Source: Methanomassiliicoccales archaeon (GTDB taxonomy: Archaea; Thermoplasmatota; Thermoplasmata; Methanomassiliicoccales; UBA472). Taken from it: 15,552 nucleotides of DNA. The DNA lies in NCBI GenBank assembly GCA_025457905.1, contig JALOTM010000002.1, positions 1 through 15,552 on the forward strand, written 5' to 3'. The notes under the pieces are model-generated. The model ran no database searches, had not been told where the DNA came from, and worked only from the letters and a program-made list of their open reading frames with translations. A program made the position numbers and the translations under genes. Shown here one piece after another: positions 7,475 through 13,689 of this stretch (position 1 is its first letter; each line of letters opens with the position of its first letter).

Positions 7475-9214
7475 TCAGAAAAGCTTGGCCCGCTGCTGCT
7501 CCAGGACGTCGGAGGGCAATGCGTAGAAGCCGATCTCCTCGGCAACCTTCTGCCCCTTGTTGGCGTCCAGGATCCAGTTCAGCCACTGCCATACGGCCCC
7601 CTCGGGCACGTCGGCGGTGTACAGGTACAGGTACCTGGCGATGTTGTACTGCCCGGAGAGGACTGCCTCCTTGTCCAAGGGGGAGTAGGCCGGCGAGGCC
7701 GCGTCCTTCCTGATGTCCAAGATGTCGATGCCTGTTGCCGACTCCACGTACCCGATACCTACGTACCCTATGCCGCCCTCGTTGAGCTGGACCGCCTGCA
7801 CGATGGCCGCGTTGCCGGTCATCTGGTTCATGCCGGCGGAGTACGCCCCGTTCAAGAGCACGTGCTCCTGGAAGTAGGCGTAGGTGCCGGAGGTCGACTG
7901 GCGTCCGTACAGCGCGATGGCCCGGTCCGGCCCGCCCACCTGGTCCCAGTTGGTGATGGTGCCGTTGTAGATTCCCCTCAGCTGCGCGATGGTCAGGTTG
8001 CCCACGGTGTTGGACTGGTGCGTGATTATGGCTATCCCATCCACGGCCACCTTGAACTCCACCGGGTTCAAGCCGGCGGCCTGGGCCTGGGCGAGCTCCG
8101 AGGACTTCATGGCCCTGGAGGCCTGCGCCACGTCCACCTGCTTGGCTATGAGGGCGGTGATTCCGGTCCCGCTGCCTCCGCCGGAGATCTCGACGTTGAT
8201 CCAGGACCTGCTGTCATGGAACTCCTCGGCCCAGATGCTGCACAGCTCGAGCATGGTGTCCGAGCCCTTCTGGGCCACGTCCTGCGTGTCCACCTCGCCC
8301 AGCTTGGCCATGCCCTCCTCGATGTCGTACCAGGGCAGGGCGTAGAAGCCGATGTCGGCGGCCACGGCCTGTCCCTTGTCCTCGGTCAGGACCCACTCGA
8401 TCCACATCTTGATGGCTCCCTGAGGGTTGCCATCGGTGTACAGGTAGAGGTACCTGGCCAGGTCGTACTTGTTCTGGAGGACGGCGCTCTCGTTGAGCGG
8501 GGAATAGGCCGGCGAGCTGGAGTCCTTCTGGACGTTGAGGATATCTATGCCGGTGGCGCCGGTCACGTAGCCGATGCCCACGTAGCCGATGGCTCCGTCA
8601 TTGAGCTGCACCGCCTGGACGATGGCCGCGTTGCCGGTCATCTGGTTCATGCCGGGGGCGTAGGCGCCGTTCTTCAGCACATGCTCCTGGAAGTAGGCAT
8701 AGGTGCCGGAGGTCGATTGACGGCCGTAGAGGGCTACGTTCCTGTCGGGCCCGCCCACCTGGTTCCAGTTGGTGATGGTCCCGTTGAACAGGCCCCGCAG
8801 CTGCTCGGTAGTGAGCTGCGCCACAGTGTTGGACTGGTGCGTGATTATGGCTATGCCGTCGATGGCCACCTTGAACTCCACCGGGTTGACGCCGGCGGCC
8901 AAGGCCTGGTCGACCTCCGAGGACTTCATGGCCCTGGAGGCCTGCGCCACGTCCACCTGCTTGGCTATGAGGGCGGTGATGCCCGTACCGCTGCCGCCGC
9001 CCGAAACCTCCACGGTGTAGTTGTCCTCCTCGTCGCCGAACTCCTCGGCCCAGGCGGAGGCCAGCTCCAACATGGTGTCAGAGCCCTTCTGCTTGATCGT
9101 CGTCTTCTGCGGCGCGCCGCTCCCTCCGTCGTTCATGAGGAGAACGCCGGCCACTGCGGCGATTAGGATCACCGCCACGACGCCGACCGCGATCATCATC
9201 GTCTTCTTTTCCAT
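7475..9214 (-). CDS. pstS: Tandem-duplicated phosphate-binding protein PstS (two fused domains, membrane-anchored)
   Basis: The 579-residue protein captures phosphate outside the membrane for PstCAB. Residues 5-27 are a hydrophobic N-terminal anchor with no lipobox Cys, followed by a short GGSGAPQ linker. Two full PstS-like domains follow, about 43-315 and 316-579, repeating at exactly 273 residues. Each has GSDTMLEL, SGGGSGTGITAL, ASRAMKSSE, DGIAIITHQSNTV, NGTITNW, QVGGPDR and RQSTSGTYAYFQEHVL; these include the Ser/Thr/Gly-rich loops that bind phosphate in this family. Usual PstS proteins have one domain of roughly 270-350 residues, so this is a double-length fusion. The start ATG at 9214 has SD GAGGTG eight bases upstream. 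It heads the pst operon, divergent from the AbrB-PhoU regulator. Both domains keep all visible motifs, so both probably bind ligand, though affinities may differ. Confidence 0.95.
   Translation of the reverse strand: MEKKTMMIAVGVVAVILIAAVAGVLLMNDGGSGAPQKTTIKQKGSDTMLELASAWAEEFGDEEDNYTVEVSGGGSGTGITALIAKQVDVAQASRAMKSSEVDQALAAGVNPVEFKVAIDGIAIITHQSNTVAQLTTEQLRGLFNGTITNWNQVGGPDRNVALYGRQSTSGTYAYFQEHVLKNGAYAPGMNQMTGNAAIVQAVQLNDGAIGYVGIGYVTGATGIDILNVQKDSSSPAYSPLNESAVLQNKYDLARYLYLYTDGNPQGAIKMWIEWVLTEDKGQAVAADIGFYALPWYDIEEGMAKLGEVDTQDVAQKGSDTMLELCSIWAEEFHDSRSWINVEISGGGSGTGITALIAKQVDVAQASRAMKSSELAQAQAAGLNPVEFKVAVDGIAIITHQSNTVGNLTIAQLRGIYNGTITNWDQVGGPDRAIALYGRQSTSGTYAYFQEHVLLNGAYSAGMNQMTGNAAIVQAVQLNEGGIGYVGIGYVESATGIDILDIRKDAASPAYSPLDKEAVLSGQYNIARYLYLYTADVPEGAVWQWLNWILDANKGQKVAEEIGFYALPSDVLEQQRAKLF
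7478..9088 (-). repeat. Intragenic tandem duplication: two 819-bp-spaced pstS domain units
   Basis: Unit 1 is about 8270-9088 and unit 2 about 7478-8269. Matching points throughout (GSDTML near 9088 and 8269, the RAM block, and IGFYALP near 8340 and 7521) are all offset by exactly 819 bases, so there is no net insertion or deletion between the copies. One stretch of 66 bases is identical (8096-8161 and 8915-8980). Further long near-identical runs lie around the DGIAII/HQSNTV and MTGNAAIVQAVQLN codons. This points to recent duplication or continuing gene conversion. Confidence 0.85.
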
Positions 9215-9493
9215 TCGATTACCACCTCGTTACCCTAGGTCTTGAGCCCGGCCGCATGGTGCCGATATGCAAGGAAGGCAGGAGGAAAGCGGAGAACTGC
9301 GACAATCCTTTCGGTTCGTTCCAGTCAGGCACGGACTCAAGGTGCATTTCCTCAAAAGGGCCGAGAATTACGTGCAGTTATATGCATATGCAAAGTAGAA
9401 TATGTTTGTATATATTGTGATATGTACCTATATATTCTATATATATTGACAATACGATACCTTATGATATACCCTAGATAAGTAGCGCAGGTG
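9215..9493. promoter_or_regulatory. Divergent pstS / AbrB-PhoU regulator promoter region with AT-rich core and palindromes
   Basis: The 279 bases separate two divergent phosphate genes. The part next to pstS is of ordinary GC. From about 9367 to 9480 it is strongly AT-rich, with repeated TATATATT-like runs. Toward the regulator, TTATGATATA (about 9462-9471) sits 24-32 bases before its ATG, the distance expected for a TATA box of a leaderless archaeal transcript. For pstS, minus-strand CATATAA (9378-9384) is a possible box but would give a leader of about 140 bases; a weaker GCATATC nearer 9264-9270 would give a short leader. Small perfect palindromes are ATATGCATAT (9380-9389), overlapping TGCATATGCA (9383-9392), and TATTGACAATA (9444-9454). 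They are candidate operators, possibly for the neighbouring AbrB-type protein. All assignments are inferred from spacing and composition. Confidence 0.55.
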
Positions 9494-10507
9494 ATGGAAT
9501 TGGAAATTAGGCGTGTACAGAAGACAGGTGCCTCGACCATGACTGTCTCGTTGCCTAAGGACTGGATAGAGAGCAATTCCATCACGCCTGGAACGCCCGT
9601 GGTGGTGCGCCCTCTCCCGGACGGCACCATCTCCATCGACCCCCGTATGCAGCGGGAGAAGGAGGAGGCGCGCAAGTCCATCGTGGTGGGCGAGGACGAG
9701 ACCAAGGAGCACCTCACCCGGAAGCTTATCGGCGCCTACCTGGCCGGCTACAACATCATCGAGGTCAGGTCCAAAGGCCGTCTGGACCTGGAGCTCAAGC
9801 ACGCGGTGAAGGAGATCTCACGCATGGTCATCGGGCCGGAGGTCATCGAGGAGACCAGCAACACCATCGTCCTCCACGACCTTTCCGACCCGGTGGAGCT
9901 GCCTCAGGAGAAGTGCGTGCGCCGCATGCACCTCATCGTCATCAGCATGCACAAGGACGCCATGGCCGCCCTCAGGGACGGGGACGATGCGCTGGCCAAG
10001 GACGTGATCGACCGGGACGCGGACGTGGACCGGCTTTACTGGATGGCCGCCAAGCAGTACAACATGATCCTCAAGGACCGCAAGCTCTCCGAGAAGATCG
10101 GGGTGGACATCTTCGAGGGCATGAACCTGGTGCTGGTGGCCAGGGGCATAGAGCGCATCGGGGACCATGCGGAGAAGATAGCCACCAACGCCCTCATGCT
10201 CACCTCCTCCGACGGAAAGTTCAGCAACGCCGAGGAGATCTCCAAGCTCGGCGCCCAGTCCATCAAGGTCCTGGACCTGGCCATGGAGTCCTACTTCCGC
10301 AAGGACATCAAGGCGGCCAACAACCTCATCGACCTGGGCGACAAGCTGGTGCAGCAGTGCCAGGACCTGAGCGTCACGGAGCGCCTGCCCGCCAACGTCT
10401 GCGCCGTGGTGCGCACCTCGGTCATAGACTCCATCGCCCGCACCGCCATGTACGCCATGGACATCGCGGAGATCGCCATTAATGGGGCCATGAGGCTGGA
10501 CAGCTAG
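9494..10507 (+). CDS. Archaeal phosphate uptake regulator: AbrB-type DNA-binding domain plus PhoU domains
   Basis: This 337-residue protein has an N-terminal SpoVT/AbrB-like fold (about 1-50: RRVQKTGASTMTVSLPKDWI, with the conserved K/S-x-T-VSLPK core). A two-part PhoU region follows. The first half (about 140-235) contains VARGIERIGDHAEKIATNA, the classic PhoU metal-binding block. The second (about 240-335) contains RTSVIDSIARTAMYAMDIAEIA. This fusion is common in archaea and is annotated as a phosphate uptake regulator; DNA binding by AbrB is expected, and PhoU would report on the transporter. It is divergent from pstS, so the shared intergenic region is its likely target. The start could be GTG 9491 or ATG 9494; AGGTG is too close to act as an SD for either, and the upstream TATA spacing fits a leaderless mRNA. 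Family is certain; the exact regulatory sign is not. Confidence 0.92.
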   Translation: MELEIRRVQKTGASTMTVSLPKDWIESNSITPGTPVVVRPLPDGTISIDPRMQREKEEARKSIVVGEDETKEHLTRKLIGAYLAGYNIIEVRSKGRLDLELKHAVKEISRMVIGPEVIEETSNTIVLHDLSDPVELPQEKCVRRMHLIVISMHKDAMAALRDGDDALAKDVIDRDADVDRLYWMAAKQYNMILKDRKLSEKIGVDIFEGMNLVLVARGIERIGDHAEKIATNALMLTSSDGKFSNAEEISKLGAQSIKVLDLAMESYFRKDIKAANNLIDLGDKLVQQCQDLSVTERLPANVCAVVRTSVIDSIARTAMYAMDIAEIAINGAMRLDS

Positions 10508-10605
10508 GGACCGTATCGAATCGAGCACATTCGCGAAACCATCTGGCAGCAATGAATGGAACGATTCCACCGAGAAGAGATGAATACGTTTCGAATTTTG
10601 GAGAT

Positions 10606-10641
10606 ATTAAATATATGACTCTTTATGAATGCTCAAGGAGG
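10606..10641 (+). promoter_or_regulatory. TATA-like box and SD for the PRC-barrel gene
   Basis: ATTAAATATA (10606-10615) is a good archaeal TATA-like element. A transcript starting about 26 bases downstream would begin near 10637, right at the GGAGG Shine-Dalgarno (10637-10641), which lies six bases before ATG 10648. The SD decides the start and argues against the longer frame from ATG 10552, which would place this promoter inside the gene. The rest of the 140-base gap after the regulator holds the palindrome TTCGCGAA and nothing else I can interpret. Confidence 0.5.
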
Positions 10642-10647
10642 AAAAGA

Positions 10648-10962
10648 ATGCTACTGAATTTCAGCGCGATAGACAAGAAGCAAGTGATGACGACAGACGG
10701 TAAAAACATTGGTACGATGGTTGGTTGTACGGTTGATGATGCCAATTGGTCTGTTGGTGTGCTCAGCGTCGAACTTACGAAGGAGATTTCGGAATTCTTA
10801 GGAGCGAAGGGAGGCATGCTCAAATCCCCCATTGTAGGTGTGAAACCCTCCCACGTGGGAACGATTGGCGACGCGGTCATGCTTAACGTTTCGCTCGGAG
10901 ATCTAAGAGGTCAAGTGGAAGAGTTGGCACAGCAGAAGAAAGGTATCCTTGGCGGTCTTTGA
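10648..10962 (+). CDS. Small archaeal PRC-barrel domain protein
   Basis: This 104-residue protein begins at an ATG with a strong SD (GGAGG). It is essentially one PRC-barrel: an opening LLNFSAIDKKQVMTTDGKNI, the G-T-M-V turn, an acidic VDDANW, a L-S-V-E strand, then the IVGVKPSHVGTIGDAVMLN closing strand. The end is a short helical tail (DLRGQVEELAQQKKG). PRC-barrel proteins of this size are widespread in archaea and bind partners; some are implicated in cell division or RNA metabolism, but the role here cannot be read from the sequence. GC is about 43% over a sampled 60-base stretch (10681-10740), far below its neighbours, which hints at different origin or expression class. It is flanked by phosphate genes on one side and a transposase remnant on the other, so context gives no functional clue. 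Confidence 0.85.
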   Translation: MLLNFSAIDKKQVMTTDGKNIGTMVGCTVDDANWSVGVLSVELTKEISEFLGAKGGMLKSPIVGVKPSHVGTIGDAVMLNVSLGDLRGQVEELAQQKKGILGGL

Positions 10963-10976
10963 GTCGTTAAAAGACC
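10954..10976 (+). terminator. Hairpin overlapping the PRC-barrel stop codon
   Basis: GGTCTTT (10954-10960) pairs perfectly with AAAGACC (10970-10976) around a nine-base loop that contains the stop codon's last bases. A T tract does not follow on the plus strand; read from the minus strand the stem is followed by T residues. It could help end the PRC-barrel transcript or stop antisense entry, but it may be chance. Confidence 0.3.
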
Positions 10977-11067
10977 TAAGACGATATCTGCCAGACAAAA
11001 TCGCATGAAGACCAGATGGGGGGCGATGCCCCTGTTGCTAGACTAGTCGCTACATAGGAAGCCGTTC
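10977..11067. other. Non-coding stretch with small hairpins between PRC-barrel gene and transposase remnant
   Basis: I see no gene here. Two short perfect inverted repeats occur: GGGGC-GAT-GCCCC (11020-11032) and TAGGAA-GCCG-TTCCTA (11055-11070). The second lies at the very end of the transposase remnant and might be a relic of an element end, although no matching partner was found at the other side. Confidence 0.25.
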
Positions 11068-11660
11068 CTAGCCAGCAAGATGATCATGCATCGCTAGCTT
11101 CGCCTGCACCTCGTTTTTCGGCCGTTCTCGGAACGGCATCCCAAGCGATATCCGATGAGCCGCTGGGTCATGCTGAAGGCCGTCTCAGCATAAGTCCGCT
11201 TCGCGTAGAGCGCGGCGAATCGGTCCGGCCAGTGATGTGCGAAGCAGGACATCTTCTGATACAGCGTCACCGGCCGGGGGAGGCACCTGGCGTTCTTCTT
11301 GGGGCCGTGCATCGTTGCTGCTCCATGCCCTCTGGCGATAACCAGGCACTCCTCCCCGTTGTAGGCGGAGCCTGCCAGGTTCCGCCGGACCTCCGGGTTC
11401 GAAGGGAGGCCCTCCCAGGTCTCCCCGAACATCCGGCTCTCGTGAAGGTTGGAGGGCGTCAGGACGTAGCTCAGGACCGGGAAGGAATCGGCCTCCACCA
11501 CCGCGTGCAGCTTGACCCAGTCCTCCGTGGCCTGGGTCAACGCCGGTCCGAAACGCCTATACCCTATGCTGCTACACCATGCCATGGACCCCGGGGATCC
11601 GGACGGGGTGGTGTCCATCGTGTGCTTCCTGGTGGCGCCGGCCCATCGTCGGAGGGGCAT
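11068..11660 (-). pseudogene. Degenerate DDE transposase remnant of an insertion sequence
   Basis: The 188-residue open frame (11660 to 11094) resembles the C-terminal catalytic part of IS5/IS4-like transposases. Recognisable blocks are MDTTPSG (candidate first Asp, residue 16), DWVKLHAVVEADS (47-59), GPKKNAR (119-125) and YAKRTYAETAFSMTQRLIG, with candidate catalytic Glu159. The second catalytic Asp, usually in a D-x-AY context, is replaced by Gly97 (codon 11370-11372, GGC, one base from GAC). The natural end is in another frame: after LGCRS a shift restores RPKNEVQAKLAMHDHLAG and a stop at 11068-11070, the usual KNE-containing ending. The N-terminal third of a transposase is not found upstream (11661-11742 has no gene), so the element is truncated, frameshifted and surely inactive. 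No intact terminal repeats or target duplication were seen. Confidence 0.75.
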
Positions 11661-11742
11661 TCCTTCAGGATTTCGCTCGGGGAGCGAACATCTCCATCAT
11701 CGTGCGCAGGCTGCCATCTTGCCGGCCCGATCATTGTTACCC

Positions 11743-11931
11743 TCAGTATCCAGCCAACGGCCCGTCCGAGAACTCCGAGTAGAGCATCTGGTGGCACTTG
11801 GGGCAGTAGAAGCGCTTCTTGCGCGAGTAGGCGAAGAACACCAGCGCGACCGAGTCCATGAGGGTCCTCTCGCGCTCCTCCACTACGAGCTCCTCCTTGC
11901 TCCCGGTCCAACCGCATCTGTCGCACTCCAT
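11743..11931 (-). CDS. Small zinc-ribbon protein, last gene of the citrate/homocitrate-type operon
   Basis: This 62-residue protein has two CxxC pairs, CDRC (residues 3-6) and CPKC (43-46), separated by 36 residues, the layout of a single zinc ribbon. Between them lie an acidic helix-like section (EELVVEERERTL) and a hydrophobic segment (SVALVFFAYSRKK). I do not recognise a specific family. The start ATG at 11931 has an AGGAG SD at 11938-11942 with ideal spacing. It lies 42 bases after the dehydrogenase stop with no obvious promoter or terminator between, so it is probably co-transcribed. A role in protein-protein or nucleic-acid contact is possible but cannot be inferred further. Confidence 0.72.
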   Translation of the reverse strand: MECDRCGWTGSKEELVVEERERTLMDSVALVFFAYSRKKRFYCPKCHQMLYSEFSDGPLAGY

Positions 11932-11973
11932 GCGCTTCTCCTATGGCCCATCGGCCGGATAACCTTGGCGGTG

Positions 11974-13176
11974 CTACTTCGTGCCCTGGTACGCGTTCCA
12001 GCGCATCTCCAGGTCCTGGTCCTTGAGCGTGTCCATGAGGTACTGCGCGAACTGCTCCCCCGAGGCGCCGTTGGGGCGCCCGGTGATGACCAGCCTGCGC
12101 TCGTACTGGCAGCATATGTCCAAAGCCATCTCCAGCCGGCGGGACATCTCCGTCCGGCCGATGTGGTTGAGCAGCATGGCCGCGGCCTTGATGATGCTGG
12201 ACGGGTCGGCGTAGGCCGCCCGGCCCTCCTCCACCATGCGCGGGGCAGAGCCGTGGATGGCCTCGAACATGGCGTAGCGGGTGCCGATGTTGGCGCTGCC
12301 CGCCGTGCCCACCCCGCCCTGGATCTGCGCCGCCTCGTCGGTGATGATGTCCCCGTACAGGTTGGGCATGACCATGACCTTGAACTCGTGCCTCCTGGCC
12401 TCGTCCAGCAGCTTGGCGGTCATGATGTCGATGAACCAGTCGTCCCATTTGATGCCGGGGTAGTCCTTGGCCACGCGCTCCGCCACCCCCAGGAACTTGC
12501 CGTCGGTGGCCTTCACCACGTTGGCCTTGGTGACCACGGTGACCTTGCCGATGCCGTTCTTCTTGGCGTAGTCGAACGCCAGCCGGATGATGCGCTCGCA
12601 GCCCTGCGTGGTGGCCACGCAGAAGTCGAAGGCCAGGTCGTCCGTCACGTTCACGCCCTTGGAGCCCAGGATGTAGGCGCCCTCGGTGTTCTCCCTGAAG
12701 AACATCCAGTCGATGCTCTTGGAGGGCACCCGCACCGGGCGCACGTTGGCGAAGAGGTCCAGCTCCCGCCTCATGGAGACGTTGGCGGACTCGATGTTCG
12801 GCCAGGGGTCGCCCTTCTTGGGGGTGGTCGTGGGACCCTTGAGGATGACGTCGCACCTCTTCAGCTCGACCAGCACCTCCGGCGGCAGGGGCTTGAGCAG
12901 GCGCACGCGGTTCTCGATGGTGAGGCCCTCGATGGTGCGCAGCTCCACCTTGCCGGCGGCGATCTCCTCCCCCAGCAGGAACTCCAGCACGGTGCGCGCG
13001 TGGGCGCAGATGTAGGGCCCGATGCCGTCCCCTCCCACGATGCCGATGACGATCCTGTCCTTCTTGGAGAGGTCCGTCCAGGAGGAGGCGCGCTTCATCT
13101 GCTCCACGCGCTCCATCTGCTCCTTGACCACCTTGCCGAAATGCTCCTTCGCCCTCTCTATGGCCGCCATGTCCAT
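11974..13176 (-). CDS. Isocitrate/isopropylmalate-family dehydrogenase (likely isocitrate or homoisocitrate dehydrogenase)
   Basis: The 400-residue enzyme belongs to the beta-decarboxylating dehydrogenases, which oxidise and decarboxylate a 2-hydroxy-tricarboxylate to a 2-oxo acid. About 40 charged, helical N-terminal residues precede the core (VIGIVGGDGIGP). Substrate-site elements are SANVSMRREL with Ser130, Asn132 and Arg136, then Arg146 in NVRPV, RENTEGAY (161-168), Lys217 in VTKANVVK, and GDIITDEAAQIQGG with two metal-binding Asp residues. The SxNxxxR pattern is that of isocitrate dehydrogenases; isopropylmalate enzymes usually have Leu residues there. The cofactor loop HGSAPRM lacks the Lys-Tyr of classical NADP enzymes, so NAD use is possible. 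I chose ATG 13176 because GAGGG is seven bases upstream; ATG 13182 and 13170 are alternatives. It follows the aconitase small subunit by about nine bases. Confidence 0.88.
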   Translation of the reverse strand: MDMAAIERAKEHFGKVVKEQMERVEQMKRASSWTDLSKKDRIVIGIVGGDGIGPYICAHARTVLEFLLGEEIAAGKVELRTIEGLTIENRVRLLKPLPPEVLVELKRCDVILKGPTTTPKKGDPWPNIESANVSMRRELDLFANVRPVRVPSKSIDWMFFRENTEGAYILGSKGVNVTDDLAFDFCVATTQGCERIIRLAFDYAKKNGIGKVTVVTKANVVKATDGKFLGVAERVAKDYPGIKWDDWFIDIMTAKLLDEARRHEFKVMVMPNLYGDIITDEAAQIQGGVGTAGSANIGTRYAMFEAIHGSAPRMVEEGRAAYADPSSIIKAAAMLLNHIGRTEMSRRLEMALDICCQYERRLVITGRPNGASGEQFAQYLMDTLKDQDLEMRWNAYQGTK

Positions 13177-13185
13177 GTCCATCCC

Positions 13186-13689
13186 TCAGTCCAGGTTGAA
13201 GCCGCCGTGCTTCTGGAAGTGCTCCGCCAGGCCTCCGTCGTTGAGGATCTTGACCATCACCGCCGGCAGGGGCGTGGCCTTGATCCTGGTGTCCTTGGTG
13301 ACGTTGTGCACGAAGCCCCTCTCCAGGTCCACCCTCAGCTCGTCGCCCTGGTCGATCCTGGAGGTGTCGCACTCGATCACCGGAAGCCCGACGTTGATGC
13401 AGTTGCGGTAGAAGATGCGGGCGAAGTCCTGGGCGATGACCGCCGAGATCCCCGCGGCCTTGATGACCAGGGGCGCCTGCTCCCGGGACGAGCCCATGCC
13501 GAAGTTGTGCCCGGCCACGATGAAGTCCCCGTCCTCGATCTCGTCGTAGAAGCCGGGCCGGATGTCCTCCATCAGGTGCTTGGCCATGTCGTTCATGTCC
13601 GTGCTCTTGAACTTGTACTTGCCGGCGATGATGTAGTCGGTGTTGATGTTGTCCCCGAACTTGTGCGCCCGGCCGAAGAGCTCCTTCAT
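13186..13689 (-). CDS. Aconitase/homoaconitase-type small subunit (LeuD/AksE family)
   Basis: This 167-residue swivel-domain subunit works with the large subunit encoded just upstream. Family motifs are FGDNINTDYII (11-21), AGHNFGMGSSREQAP (with the substrate-binding GSSRE) and AQDFARIFYRNCINVGLP. The loop that sets substrate choice follows NTDYIIAGK. Here it reads YKFKS (25-29), whereas isopropylmalate isomerases and archaeal homoaconitases carry YLVY/YLRL/YLRT-type sequences. The protein is therefore not easily called isopropylmalate isomerase, and a citrate- or homocitrate-type substrate is plausible. The ATG at 13689 shares its A with the TGA of the large subunit, giving tight translational coupling. 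Confidence 0.9.
   Translation of the reverse strand: MKELFGRAHKFGDNINTDYIIAGKYKFKSTDMNDMAKHLMEDIRPGFYDEIEDGDFIVAGHNFGMGSSREQAPLVIKAAGISAVIAQDFARIFYRNCINVGLPVIECDTSRIDQGDELRVDLERGFVHNVTKDTRIKATPLPAVMVKILNDGGLAEHFQKHGGFNLD

Noticed and set aside
7478..9088. Tandem pstS halves as an assembly artefact
   Set aside because: The halves differ at many codons and have distinct junction sequences, so this is a real diverged duplication.
9401..9460. AT-rich TATATATT runs as a CRISPR-like or origin repeat array
   Set aside because: The runs are irregular, with no constant repeat or spacer length; promoter function explains them better.
10552..10647. N-terminal extension of the PRC-barrel protein from ATG 10552
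   Set aside because: It has no SD, contains the TATA-like box and SD of the downstream ATG, and adds no recognisable domain.
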